A stretch of DNA of 64,000 bases from Actinomycetes bacterium (GCA_021793395.1 JAJYSU010000004.1:1-64000); one strand, 5' to 3'; shown: positions 1 to 8,908, counted from the first letter of the stretch. The notes: generated from the sequence alone by a model not told the origin. Numbers and translations: made by a program.

Positions 1-1
1 C

Positions 2-502
2 GGTGCCACTGTCGACTGGCTCGCACGGATGTCACCCCTGGAATCCGAGGCGGCGTACGTGGAGGCCTTCGACCTTCGGCGAGGGACGTGTCTCGATCTC
101 ACGTACTACCGCCACGGTGACACCCGCGAGCGAGGCATGGCGCTCACTGCTCTCGTCGACGCCTTCCGCGACGCAGGGTTCGGAATCGTCGCCGGAGAGT
201 TGCCCGACTACCTTCCGGCCCTATTAGAGCTGGCGGCCGCGCACCCCATCGGCGCCAGTGTGCTCGCCGAGCACCGGGTGGCACTCGACGCCCTCCACCT
301 CGCCCTCGAGAAAGCGCAGTCCCCCTACGCCAACGTCGTAGCGGCGGTGCGCGACGCCCTGCCGGGACCGACCCGCCAGGACCGCCGAGCACTACGTCGG
401 TATCGGGCCGAAGGCCCACCCTCGGAGAAGGTAGGTCTGGAGCCCTTCGCCCCACCCGAGGTCCTCGGACAACGCGTCACGATAGGAGAGACCCGCAGAT
501 GA
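2..502 (+). CDS. narJ: Nitrate reductase molybdenum-cofactor assembly chaperone NarJ (5' partial)
   Basis: The reading frame is open to the window edge, so the start lies upstream. NarJ chaperones bind the apo catalytic subunit NarG in the cytoplasm and are needed for Mo-cofactor insertion and membrane attachment. The recognisable family signature is the stretch around YVEAFDLRR followed by LTYYRHGDTRERGMAL, which is typical of actinobacterial NarJ. The C-terminal tail is poorly conserved, as usual in the family. It overlaps narI by the ATGA arrangement, so it is co-translated with it. narG and narH should lie just upstream, outside the window. The assignment is confident; only the N-terminus is missing. 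Confidence 0.9.
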   Translation, partial: GATVDWLARMSPLESEAAYVEAFDLRRGTCLDLTYYRHGDTRERGMALTALVDAFRDAGFGIVAGELPDYLPALLELAAAHPIGASVLAEHRVALDALHLALEKAQSPYANVVAAVRDALPGPTRQDRRALRRYRAEGPPSEKVGLEPFAPPEVLGQRVTIGETRR

Positions 503-1248
503 ACGTCTCCGGCTTCGATCTTTTTTGGTGGGCCGTCGTCCCCTACGTTGCACTCGCAATCTTTGTTGTCGGCCACGTCTGGCGCTACCGCTACGACCAG
601 TTCGGATGGACTACTCGCTCCACCGAGTTGCTCGAGAAGCGCTGGCTCCGGTGGGGTGGGCCGATCTTCCACTACGCGACGTTCCTCGCCATCGGCGGGC
701 ACGTCATCGGAATTCTCATCCCTGCGTCGTGGACCAAAGCAGTCGGTATCTCTGAGCCTATCTATCGATGGTTCTCGGCCGCCGCGGGAACCGTGGCCGT
801 CGTCGGAGTTCTCGTAGGCGTCATCATCCTCGCCGGGCGACGGATCTTCGTCACCCGGGTCCGCGCCACCACTAGCCCGGTGGATTGGTTCATTCTCATT
901 CTGCTGCTTTTCGAAATCGTCGTTGGCTTCGTCATGACGACGGGCATCAACCTGCTGGGTTCGGGCTACAACTACCGAACGACCGTCTCCGTGTGGTTCC
1001 GCAGCCTCTTCACGGGTAATCCCAACGTGCACGCCATCGTGTCCGCTCCGGTGATTTACCAAATTCACGCCAGCCTGGCGTGGCTCATCATCGCCGCGTG
1101 GCCTTTCACCCGGCTCGTGCACGCCTGGAGCGCACCGGTGTGGTACATGTGGCGACCCTTCATCGTCTACCGCAGCCGGCGAGCCACGAAGCCCCGTGAG
1201 CCGGGAACGGACGGCCGGCGGTGGCGACGGATCGGCGTCCCGTATTGA
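499..1248 (+). CDS. narI: Respiratory nitrate reductase gamma subunit NarI
   Basis: NarI is the membrane diheme cytochrome b that passes quinol electrons to NarH and NarG. The 249-residue product has five hydrophobic segments. Candidate heme ligands are visible as His58 and His68 in the FH-x9-GH pattern of TM2, and as two C-terminal histidines in YQIHASLAW and RLVHAWS. The length matches the family (about 225-250 aa). The ATG overlaps the narJ stop, consistent with one narGHJI operon. Its 3' end runs into the start region of the next transporter gene, so that gene may be co-expressed. Confidence 0.93.
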   Translation: MNVSGFDLFWWAVVPYVALAIFVVGHVWRYRYDQFGWTTRSTELLEKRWLRWGGPIFHYATFLAIGGHVIGILIPASWTKAVGISEPIYRWFSAAAGTVAVVGVLVGVIILAGRRIFVTRVRATTSPVDWFILILLLFEIVVGFVMTTGINLLGSGYNYRTTVSVWFRSLFTGNPNVHAIVSAPVIYQIHASLAWLIIAAWPFTRLVHAWSAPVWYMWRPFIVYRSRRATKPREPGTDGRRWRRIGVPY

Positions 1249-2507
1249 GTACCCGCCGGGACCCGCGAATCGGTATCTCCGTGCCGGGCACAACCCCGAA
1301 CGGGGCGCGAGAGACCATTGACGACGAGCCCGACGTTGCGAATCGCCCTTCTGACGCCCCCGCCGTTGGAGCGGAAGATCCCCGAACCTTTCGAGATCAC
1401 CGCCGGCCGCCGACAGAGCCGGAGGGACTGATACCTCGGGCGATCGCGACGCTCGATCCGGGTTATTTCGCCTGGGTGATGGCGACCGGCATTGTCTCGG
1501 TCGGCACGGACTTGCTCGGCGACCACCTGCTCTCGCAGATCATTCTCGGCGTTGCACTCGCTGCCTTCGTCGGCCTGATCCTCGCCTACGCGGCACGCCT
1601 CGTATGGTTCGCGCCGTTCGTTCGCCAGAGTGCGGCCGATCCCACGACCGCGATGGCCTACTTTACCGTGGTCGCCGGTACCGACGTGCTGGCCGTCCGT
1701 CTCGTGATGGCCTCCCACCCGTTGGTCGCCTTCGCACTCGGCACTGCGGCGGCCATCGTCTGGCTGGGACTCACGTACGCGCTGCCGTGGTCGATTGTCG
1801 CCGCAGCTCGACGACCCGTCCTCGGCGAGATCAACGGCACCTGGCTCGTGTGGGTCGTCGCCACCCAGTCTCTCTCTATCGTGGCCGCCGCCGTTGCCCC
1901 GAGCGCCCCGATGACGTGGCTCCGAAGCAACCTGCCAGCGATCGCGGTCTGCCTGTGGGGACTCGGCGTGATGCTCTACCTCATTCTTATCGTGATCATC
2001 TTTCTTCGTCTACTAGTCATCGAGATCACGCCAGCTGAGATGGGACCGGCGTACTGGATCGCCATGGGAGCGACCGCCATCAGCGTCCGAGCGGCGGCGG
2101 GAATCCTGTCTCTGCACGACCCGTCGTCCACGGTGCTCGTCGCGACGATGCGTCCCTTCGTCGTCGGCCTCTCGGTCGTGCTCTGGGCGTTCGGTACCTG
2201 GTGGATTCCCCTCCTCGTGCTCCTAGGCTTTTGGCGTTACGTGCTGCGTCGCTACCCGCGCACGTACGAGCCACGAGTTTGGAACATGGTGTTCCCGCTC
2301 GGCATGTACACCGTCGCTTCCTACAGCCTCGGACACGTGGCTGGCCTCGGGTTTATGACGTCGGTCGCCCGGTTGTGGGTCTGGATCGGGGTCGCTGCCT
2401 GGGTAGCCGTAGGGTGCCTGATGATCGACGCGCTGATTCGGGCGCTGGTCGCGCAACGGCGTCGCGTACGAGCCCGGCTCATGACCAACGAGGGGAGAGC
2501 TCGCTAG
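1221..2507 (+). CDS. TDT family (TehA/SLAC1-like) transporter
   Basis: This is a ten-TM membrane protein of the tellurite-resistance/dicarboxylate transporter (TDT) family, with the typical opening motif LDPGYFAWVMATGIVS at about residue 80. Such proteins move anions or dicarboxylates, or export sulfite; the substrate cannot be read from sequence. The N-terminal 75 residues are hydrophilic and low in conservation, so the true start may be the GTG at 1281 rather than the ATG at 1221, which lies 28 nt inside narI. Its position in the nar operon suggests a role linked to nitrate respiration, but this is inference. A more distant family member lies at 57413-58621. Confidence 0.8.
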   Translation: MATDRRPVLSTRRDPRIGISVPGTTPNGARETIDDEPDVANRPSDAPAVGAEDPRTFRDHRRPPTEPEGLIPRAIATLDPGYFAWVMATGIVSVGTDLLGDHLLSQIILGVALAAFVGLILAYAARLVWFAPFVRQSAADPTTAMAYFTVVAGTDVLAVRLVMASHPLVAFALGTAAAIVWLGLTYALPWSIVAAARRPVLGEINGTWLVWVVATQSLSIVAAAVAPSAPMTWLRSNLPAIAVCLWGLGVMLYLILIVIIFLRLLVIEITPAEMGPAYWIAMGATAISVRAAAGILSLHDPSSTVLVATMRPFVVGLSVVLWAFGTWWIPLLVLLGFWRYVLRRYPRTYEPRVWNMVFPLGMYTVASYSLGHVAGLGFMTSVARLWVWIGVAAWVAVGCLMIDALIRALVAQRRRVRARLMTNEGRAR

Positions 2508-2777
2508 TGAGTGCCCCCAGGACGTGCTCACGTCCCTCCCACAACTCTTTGCGCACGCGAGTGACGCGTGGGCCGGGTCAGTCGAGAACGACCAACCTTG
2601 AGCGCCTCTCTCACGAGATCGACGTGCCACGCACCACGACGCACGAGACACGACTCGCGTCGGAGCTGCGAATCGCCCACAAGCGCACGGTGGTCTGCCA
2701 GAGCGAGCGAGCGCCAGCGAAACGATGAACCGAAGCGCGGGGACTAGCACCCCTCACTAGATGGAGAAGGAGGAACC

Positions 2778-4016
2778 GTGCCGCACGTGACACCAACATT
2801 CGTGATCGTAGGAGCCAGCCTGGCCGGTGCCACGGCGGCCAGCGCGCTGCGAGAAGACGGCTTCGACGGTCGAGTCGTACTGATCGGTGATGAAGCCTAC
2901 CGTCCCTACGAACGGCCACCGCTGTCCAAGGAGTATCTGCGAGGAGAGAAGGACTTCAACGCCACCGCGGTGCATTCAGCCGACTTCTACGATGAGCGCG
3001 AGATTGAACTACGAACGTCCACCGTGGTCACCTCCATTGATCCCACGAAACGTTTGGTTGCTCTCTCGTCGGGCGAACACGTGACCTTCGACCGGCTGCT
3101 GCTCACCACTGGCGCCACTCCCCGGCGCCTCTCAGTCCCCGGAGCGGACCTGGAAGGGGTTTACTACCTGCGCAGCGTGAACGACGCCGACACGCTGCGC
3201 CAGGCAGTCGCCCCCTCCGCGCGAGTGGTAGTGATCGGGGCCGGTTGGATTGGAGCAGAGGTCGCCGCCTCCGCCCGTCAACTCGGTGCCGAGGTCGCGA
3301 TGGTCGAGTTGGCTAGCGTCCCCCTCGAGCGCGTCCTCGGACGGGAAGTTGGTGCCATCTACCGCGACCTGCATCAACGTCACGGCGTCGACCTGCACGT
3401 CGGGGTGGGCGTAGATACCATCATCGGGTCTACGACCGTCCAGGGCGTCCGACTCTCTGATGGCACCGTGTTAGCCGCCACCGTCGTCGTCGTCGGTATC
3501 GGAGTAGTTCCGAGGGTTGAACTCGCCAAGGAGGCCAGCCTGGCCGTCGACAACGGTATCGTGGTCAACGAACACCTCGCCACTAGCGCACCAGGGATCT
3601 TCGCGGCGGGTGACGTCGCCAACGCCTTTCATCCCCGCTACGGTCAGCGAATCCGCCTCGAACACTGGTCGGCCGCTCTCAACCAGGGTCCTGCCGCGGC
3701 GCGGTCCATGCTCGGCCACCACGTCGTCTACGACCGGACTCCGTACTTTTTCTCCGACCAGTACGACCTCGGCATGGAGTACCGCGGCTGGGCCCCCGAC
3801 TTCGACCAGGTGGTCCTGCGTGGCGATCCCGCTAACGGAGCATTCCTCTCCTTCTGGCTCCACCACGGCCGGGTAGTGGCCGCAATGAATGCCAACGTCT
3901 GGGACGTGGGAGACGCCATAGAGACGCTGCTCTGGTCCGACCGATCGATCGACCCGGCCCTTCTCGCCGACCCCCACGTCGACCTCGTGCAGCTCACCAC
4001 TTCGCCGACCAACTGA
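2778..4016 (+). CDS. FAD-dependent NAD(P)H:ferredoxin/rubredoxin reductase-like protein
   Basis: The 412-residue protein has the two-dinucleotide-fold architecture of the BphA4/ThcD ferredoxin reductase group. An FAD fold begins at FVIVGASLAGATAASAL near residue 8, followed by the RPYERPPLSKEYL signature. The NAD(P)H-binding GAGWIGAEVAAS lies near residue 150 and the second FAD motif APGIFAAGDVAN near 270, with a reductase C-terminal domain after that. It passes electrons from NAD(P)H to a small iron-sulfur protein; no ferredoxin lies beside it, but one is at 27445-27636. GTG start 2778 follows a good GGAGGA site. The 270 bp before it separate it from the nar/TDT operon. Partner and pathway are unknown. 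Confidence 0.85.
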   Translation: MPHVTPTFVIVGASLAGATAASALREDGFDGRVVLIGDEAYRPYERPPLSKEYLRGEKDFNATAVHSADFYDEREIELRTSTVVTSIDPTKRLVALSSGEHVTFDRLLLTTGATPRRLSVPGADLEGVYYLRSVNDADTLRQAVAPSARVVVIGAGWIGAEVAASARQLGAEVAMVELASVPLERVLGREVGAIYRDLHQRHGVDLHVGVGVDTIIGSTTVQGVRLSDGTVLAATVVVVGIGVVPRVELAKEASLAVDNGIVVNEHLATSAPGIFAAGDVANAFHPRYGQRIRLEHWSAALNQGPAAARSMLGHHVVYDRTPYFFSDQYDLGMEYRGWAPDFDQVVLRGDPANGAFLSFWLHHGRVVAAMNANVWDVGDAIETLLWSDRSIDPALLADPHVDLVQLTTSPTN

Positions 4017-4034
4017 GGTCAACGCGGGCTGCTG

Positions 4035-4196
4035 TCAGTCTTCTTCCCGATCATCGTCCACACGGACAACAGGATGTGTGAGGCGACAATCGGCCAGGTG
4101 CCCCTCGGTCTCGATCGCACCGCACTCGGGACAGACGAGGTGTGCCCAGCACGCCGGTTCCCCTCCGCCTAACTGCTCCCCCTCTATCAGTTCCAT
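4035..4196 (-). CDS. Small Cys/His-rich putative zinc-binding protein (53 aa)
   Basis: This short minus-strand gene encodes 53 residues. A strong AAGGAGG Shine-Dalgarno sequence lies about 9 nt before its ATG at 4196. The protein contains Cys16, His19, Cys22, Cys25, His33 and Cys37 in a compact block (GEPACWAHLVCPECGA followed by GHLADC), which looks like a zinc ribbon or treble-clef knuckle. An acidic tail ends in DDDREED. It is convergent with the flavoprotein gene, with 18 nt between their stops. I recall similar tiny CPECG proteins in actinobacteria without an assigned role. Placement between nar genes and ywiC is suggestive only. No function is claimed. Confidence 0.7.
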   Translation of the reverse strand: MELIEGEQLGGGEPACWAHLVCPECGAIETEGHLADCRLTHPVVRVDDDREED

Positions 4197-5361
4197 CGAA
4201 GCCCCCTCCTTCACTACCGATGAGCGTCACCACGAGCGCACAGCCACGGCACCGCGAGGACCCACTGAATCAGCACTACTCCTCGTCGCATACTAGTAGT
4301 CGCTAGAAAATCCACTCCCGAGCATCGGGACTTCATTGATGCTGCCGCCCCTGATTCCGGCGGGAAAACGCTCAGAAGATGGACCGGCTGACGCCGTCGC
4401 GATGGAGGCTTCGTGCTCCACGCAACAGTGAGCTTTACGACGGTGCGCGCGGACGAGTCAGAGCGTTCGCCCGCCGCACGGACGACGTCACAGAGTACGA
4501 CGTCCTATCCGCCAAGCCACGTCGGCTCCTCACGCCTCATCACCTCGGGAAGGTGCGTGATCCAGTCGCTCGCGTCCCTGCCCATGACCGCGACTCTCCT
4601 CAGTCCGCCGCCCCAGGTCCACGAGCACATTGATGAGAACCATGGCGACACGATTGCCGGCACCTCGTCCGTTTGCATCCGACACGAGGATGAGTGTGGT
4701 GATCTCTGGAATTCCTTCACACCGATGCGACTCGATCTCCCACGCTGCCCCCTGACTGCCCCCACGCGTAGCGCCGCACCGCCGGTCACGGAGTCGTTGC
4801 CGGCGTGAAGGCGACTGGTTCGCTCCGACCGACTTGTCGGCGCGCGTGGACCGTTCCGTGCTCGATCAACGAGTCAGCCCCGACGAGATGACGGAGCAGG
4901 AAGCGGACGTTCGCGAGACAGGGGCGGCTGTCTCGACGTCTCTCGTCGGCTCGTGGCCTCGTCGACTCCACCCGAGCACCCGTCGAGACCGACACGGACA
5001 GCCACGTCAACGACGTCACTAATCCGTCCAGTGGCCGACCGACCATCACCAGGCTCGCAACGATCACGCGCACGTTCCGCCTCACCACTCACGATGGCAT
5101 AGAGACCACGACGTCACGCGAGGGCGCCTTCGACACTCAGCCTCCTCGGTGCTCAAGAGCACCGGTCCGCGACGGACCGCTCGCGAGTAGTCATCGTAAC
5201 TATCCGCCATAAAGCGTGCGAGCATCCGAATCTGAGCACCCTCGAACGCCGCACCAGGAGACTCACGCACACGGCTCAGAGGGTATCGTGAGCAGTACTC
5301 AACCACGGCAACGCCCACGACAATTACCGTACCGCGAAGACTTTCTGGGTCAGGTAGGCCA
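4197..5361. other. Gene-poor stretch of about 1.2 kb
   Basis: No frame here has convincing coding character. The open frames on both strands lack a ribosome site, recognisable motifs and the strong third-position GC bias of the neighbouring genes. One minus-strand reading around 4790-4600 gives a moderately protein-like stretch (contains EGIPEITTLILVSDANGRG) but it is not closed by a start and does not match a family I recognise. The stretch could hold gene remnants, an unrecognised RNA, or regulatory DNA for the flanking nar-associated genes. Confidence 0.5.
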
Positions 5362-5397
5362 TTTGTATTTCTTGCATACACTAGATATAGTGTCGTG
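5362..5397 (+). promoter_or_regulatory. Putative leaderless promoter of ywiC overlapping a palindrome
   Basis: A -10 box TATAGT at 5386-5391 stands 6 nt before the GTG at 5398, and a possible -35 TTTGTA begins at about 5362. A perfect inverted repeat ACACTA-GATA-TAGTGT (5378-5393) sits on the -10 box and is placed to act as a repressor operator. No ribosome-binding site is present, which supports leaderless translation. Confidence 0.5.
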
Positions 5398-6261
5398 GTG
5401 ACCAGCGCCCACGCGAACCAGCGTCGACGTTCCGGTGGCGCGATGTCCGCCGACGCAAACGAGGACGGCTCGTCCGCCACGTCACGCGAGCCAGACCTTC
5501 TACGCAAGGTAGGGCTGCCCCGAGAGCACGGTGGGTGGTCCTTGGTCCTCGAGCCCGCCATCCTCGGCCTCCTCCTACGCCCGAGTGCCGCGGCCGTACT
5601 GTTGGTCCTCGCCGCACCCGTGGCCTTCTTGCTGCGTACCCCGCTACGGATCGTCCTGGTCGACGTCTACCGACGTCGACGACTGCACCGTACGAACGTG
5701 GCAATCGCGCTGGCCGGTCTCGAGGCAACGGTGGTAGTCGTACTCGTCGTGGCGGCGTCGTGGCTCGCTCGGGCGGCCTTCTGGTTCCCGGCGATTATTG
5801 CGACTCCCTTCGTGGCGCTGGCGTTCCTTTTCGAGGCTCGCTCGCGGGGACGACGACTACTTCCCGAGTGGGCTGGCTCCGTGGGGGCCGGGGCCGCCGC
5901 CGCGATGATTATCCTCGCGAGCGGCGGCGGGATGAGACTCGCCATCGGCGCGTGGCTCATCCTGGCCTCCCGCGCCACCTCGGCCCTGGTGCACGTTCGA
6001 ACCGTCCTGGCCCGACGGCACGGTCGAGCCACGTCGCGCGCCACCAAGCACGGAGCCGACGTCTTGGCACTCGCGGGAGCGACGGCGGCCGCGGTCGTGA
6101 GCGCGCCTCTCCTTCCCGGGAGCCTCGGCGTACTAGCCACCATCGTGTTCCAACGCCTCACGGGAACAGTCGATCGCCCACCACGCACCGTAGGACTCCG
6201 CGAACTCGCCCTCGGTGTGGGTGTCGTGATCGTTACCGCCGTCGGCTATCACGTGATGTGA
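5398..6261 (+). CDS. YwiC-like integral membrane protein
   Basis: This 287-residue multi-pass membrane protein has the YwiC-like opening LPREHGGWSLVLEPAILGLL near residue 40, then about eight hydrophobic segments. YwiC of Bacillus subtilis is encoded between the narK-fnr and narGHJI operons. The family is of unknown function but repeatedly linked to nitrate respiration, matching the nar genes 4 kb away here. The start was chosen at 5398 because it is 6 nt after a TATAGT box; GTG 5395 is the in-frame alternative. The N-terminal 40 residues are hydrophilic. It appears to be monocistronic. Confidence 0.75.
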   Translation: MTSAHANQRRRSGGAMSADANEDGSSATSREPDLLRKVGLPREHGGWSLVLEPAILGLLLRPSAAAVLLVLAAPVAFLLRTPLRIVLVDVYRRRRLHRTNVAIALAGLEATVVVVLVVAASWLARAAFWFPAIIATPFVALAFLFEARSRGRRLLPEWAGSVGAGAAAAMIILASGGGMRLAIGAWLILASRATSALVHVRTVLARRHGRATSRATKHGADVLALAGATAAAVVSAPLLPGSLGVLATIVFQRLTGTVDRPPRTVGLRELALGVGVVIVTAVGYHVM

Positions 6262-6443
6262 CGTTGGTCCGCGCACTGTCGGTCACGTGATTCGACGGCG
6301 GCGAACTCTCATCGCCCCGTCGTCACGACGCGAGGGGCTCGCCAAGGACCCGAGGTGGCGTGCGGGGGTTTGTCTCGTCACGCGACTCGCCGACGCTCGC
6401 GCGAGGAATTAACTCGATGAGAACCATGCCGACGACGACGTCA

Positions 6444-7421
6444 TCACTCGTCGCCTCGTAACTCCGCGAACCTTTCATCCATCCACGACGCGGCACCCTC
6501 GCCCAGACGGCGCACCACCTGAGCCGCCGGAAGGGACTCCTGCACGAGACCCACGGCCTGGCCGGCGTAGACGTAGGCCGTGCGGTAATCGTGGGCCCGG
6601 CGGGCGTCGGCGAGCCGGCGCCCCTGCTCGGGGTCATGGGCCAACTCCACCTCACGGCCGTCCCAGTCGTTCGTGAACGCGTTGCGTAAGGCGCGGCCCG
6701 CGAATCCCTCGGGCCAGGCGATTCCCTGGGCGACGTCGAACACCCGAGTCAGTGTCGTATCGGTCTCGCGTGACGCCAGTATCGTGGCCCGAGCCTGGGG
6801 TGTGTTCGCCGCCTCCGGACATGCCAGGAGACAGGTGCCCACCCACGCGCCTGCCGCTCCCGCGACGAGCGCCGCGGCCAGACCACGAGGAGTCGCGATC
6901 CCCCCGGCGACGAGGACCGGCACGTCAACCTCCTCGAGAACCATCTGAAGAAGCGGCAACGTTCCCACCGTCCCGGTGTGGCCACCGGCCTCGGTCCCTT
7001 GGGCCACGACGATATCGACGCCCGCCTCGACGGCCGCGATCGCCCCCGCCGCGTCCTGCACCTGAGACGCCACCAAAATGCCGGCCGCGTGCACGGCCCC
7101 GACGTAGGGAGCAGGTGAGCCAAAGGAGATCGACACCAGCGTCGGCTGGGCCGCGATAGTCGCGTCGAGTTGTTCGGGGTGGTCCGGAAGCGCCCACGCC
7201 ATAAGGCCGACTCCGAAGGGAAGCCGGCCCGCGTCGCTGGCGACCGCCGCCTCTCGAACGATGAGGTCGGCGGGGTCCGCGCTCCCGACTCCGATCATGC
7301 CGAGGCCACCACCCTCGGTTACCGCTCGCGCCAGGTTACCGTGAGCAACGCCGGCCATCGGAGCTCCGACGATCGGGAACATCACACCGAGACGCTCCGT
7401 CAGCGGCGTACGCAGCCTCAT
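6444..7421 (-). CDS. Nitronate monooxygenase / 2-nitropropane dioxygenase-like FMN enzyme
   Basis: The 325-residue TIM-barrel flavoprotein belongs to the nitronate monooxygenase family, which oxidises alkyl nitronates (such as propionate 3-nitronate) to carbonyls and nitrite using FMN. Visible signatures are the N-terminal FPIVGAPMAGVA, the GGGLGMIGVG loop and AQGTEAGGHTG at about residue 180, which binds FMN phosphate and carries a histidine of the active-site region. The frame is open further upstream, but conservation begins at MRLRTPLTERLG (ATG 7421). It lies 86 nt behind a divergently unrelated regulator on the same strand and may be controlled by it. Related enoyl reductases (FabK) are an alternative but less likely. 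Confidence 0.85.
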   Translation of the reverse strand: MRLRTPLTERLGVMFPIVGAPMAGVAHGNLARAVTEGGGLGMIGVGSADPADLIVREAAVASDAGRLPFGVGLMAWALPDHPEQLDATIAAQPTLVSISFGSPAPYVGAVHAAGILVASQVQDAAGAIAAVEAGVDIVVAQGTEAGGHTGTVGTLPLLQMVLEEVDVPVLVAGGIATPRGLAAALVAGAAGAWVGTCLLACPEAANTPQARATILASRETDTTLTRVFDVAQGIAWPEGFAGRALRNAFTNDWDGREVELAHDPEQGRRLADARRAHDYRTAYVYAGQAVGLVQESLPAAQVVRRLGEGAASWMDERFAELRGDE

Positions 7422-7507
7422 CTCACCCACCGCGGGCCACGGGCGTACTCGGCGGCACCGCAGCGTCCCCACGACCACGCGCGACGGTGGCGGCGTCGCG
7501 CCGCCGT

Positions 7508-8182
7508 TCACGAAGGGGCATCGACCACTTCCGCCCGACGCCGAAGGGTCAGTCGACAGCCGCCCCGGTGAGGATTCTTGATCACGAGCCGTTCGACCTC
7601 GAGACCGCCGATGCCCTCGACCAGCCCCTCCGCCAGCCCCAGGTGCAACTGGCAGACCGTGTCGGGGTCCGCGCTCGCCACGTCCGCGAACGGGCAACGC
7701 CCCAACACGAACTCGATCCGTCGGCCGCGCTCCACTCTCGTCGGTCGGAACCCCCATCGCTGGATCTCTTCCTCCACGAGCTCGACGGCGTCACCGCTAC
7801 CCGCCACCTGGGCACCGCGTCGGTGTCCATCCTGACGTCCCACCTGGCGAGGCTCGAGGTGTCGACGTACCGCGTCGGAGAGTAGACCCGCCAGCCACGC
7901 GTACGCACCCGGAGTACCCCACCGTCCCGCCGCCTCGGGAGAGAGCTGGTAGAGCAGACGCGGTCGACCCGGTCGAGTGCGCGTCTCGACCTCCTCGACC
8001 ACCAAACCGGTGTCCTTCAGCACCGCGAGGTGCTGTCGCACGGCGTTGTGGTTCAGGTGGACAAAATCAGTCAACTCCGCCACGCCCACCGGCTCCGACG
8101 CCTCGGCGATGTAGCGGAACAGGCCGTAACGGGTCGGGTCACCGAGGGCGCGCGCCTCCTGCTGCAACTCGTCCTGCTCCAC
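7508..8182 (-). CDS. ArsR-type winged-helix regulator with Cys-containing C-terminal domain (SufR-like layout)
   Basis: Residues 5-85 form a winged helix (ARALGDPTRYGLFRYIAE, then LNHNAVRQHLAVLKDTGLV and a basic wing TRTRPGRPRLLYQL). The C-terminal domain carries GRCPFADVA, DTVCQLHLGLAEG and HRGGCRLTL. The three cysteines are spaced much like the Fe-S-binding cysteines of SufR-type repressors, so a cluster or metal sensor is a reasonable inference. GTG 8182 follows AAAGGAGAG. It precedes the nitronate monooxygenase gene on the same strand, suggesting it regulates that gene or itself. It is not closely similar to the arsR at 13888-14232, so I do not place it in the arsenic response. Confidence 0.75.
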   Translation of the reverse strand: MEQDELQQEARALGDPTRYGLFRYIAEASEPVGVAELTDFVHLNHNAVRQHLAVLKDTGLVVEEVETRTRPGRPRLLYQLSPEAAGRWGTPGAYAWLAGLLSDAVRRHLEPRQVGRQDGHRRGAQVAGSGDAVELVEEEIQRWGFRPTRVERGRRIEFVLGRCPFADVASADPDTVCQLHLGLAEGLVEGIGGLEVERLVIKNPHRGGCRLTLRRRAEVVDAPS

Positions 8183-8431
8183 GTCGTCCCCTCTCCTTTA
8201 ATCTTCTAGTCTACACCAGAACAAAGGTCGACGCGACATGCCCCCGACGCTCCTCGCCACGATCTCTCTCGTACGGTCGCTCAGGTATTGTCGTCGGACG
8301 TCGCCTCTGCCATCTCGCGCGCCGAGTCCACCACCGCGAGAGCGTCCTCATCGTAGGTCGGCGGAACAGGGCTATCTCGACAACGTACCGACGTCTCACC
8401 CCGTGACCTCGCACGAGGTCGAGTTCACCAC

Positions 8432-8908
8432 CTACGACTCGTCGACCACCGCGACGCCCAGCTCGTCGAGCAGCCCGCGAACACGCCGATCGATCTCGTC
8501 GACAATGCGCTCGACCACCTCGAGAGACTGTCCCGCCGGATCGTCGACCGCCCAGTCGAGGTAGCGACGACCGGGAAACACTGGGCACGTCTCGCCACAG
8601 CCCATCGTCACCACGACGTCCGCTTGCGCCACGAGGTCACCAACCAACAACGTCGGCACCTCCGCGTCGGTCGAGAGGCCCCGTCGCGCCAGGGCCGCCG
8701 CGACCTCGCCGTTCACGGTGCCCGACGGCTCCGAGCCCGCCGAGCGCACGTCGACCCGACCCCGGGCGTAGTGCTCGGTGAGCACCTTCGCGGCCACCGA
8801 GCGACCGGAATTGTGAACGCACGCGTAGAGCACCACCGGACGACGACTCGCGCCGTCCGCCACGGCACGGGCACCCTGGTCCGTCGTCGAACCTCGCTCT
8901 GCACTCAC
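8432..8908 (-). CDS. arsC: Arsenate reductase, low-molecular-weight phosphatase type
   Basis: This enzyme reduces arsenate to arsenite in the cytosol so that the arsenite pump next to it can export it. The catalytic P-loop is CVHNSGRS starting at Cys30, the classic ArsC version of C-x5-R-S. A second redox pair is MGCGETCPVFPG near residue 100, and the DDPAG loop near 120 carries the general acid Asp. In actinobacteria the electrons may come from thioredoxin or mycothiol; this cannot be decided here. It is the last gene of arsD-arsA-acr3-arsC and its ATG overlaps the acr3 stop by 4 nt. A poorly conserved 22-residue N-terminal extension is present. Confidence 0.92.
   Translation of the reverse strand: MSAERGSTTDQGARAVADGASRRPVVLYACVHNSGRSVAAKVLTEHYARGRVDVRSAGSEPSGTVNGEVAAALARRGLSTDAEVPTLLVGDLVAQADVVVTMGCGETCPVFPGRRYLDWAVDDPAGQSLEVVERIVDEIDRRVRGLLDELGVAVVDES

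Noticed and set aside
325-1293. A 322-codon minus-strand frame
   Set aside because: It is antisense to narJ and narI, which have clear family motifs.
2508-2728. Possible small gene (GTG start directly after the TDT stop, 73 codons)
   Set aside because: It has no ribosome site, no recognisable motif and an Arg/Thr/Ser-rich product. Third-position GC is high only in the second half.
5082-5561. 159-codon minus-strand frame over the ywiC promoter
   Set aside because: It runs antisense into the well-supported ywiC gene and across its promoter, with no recognised motif.
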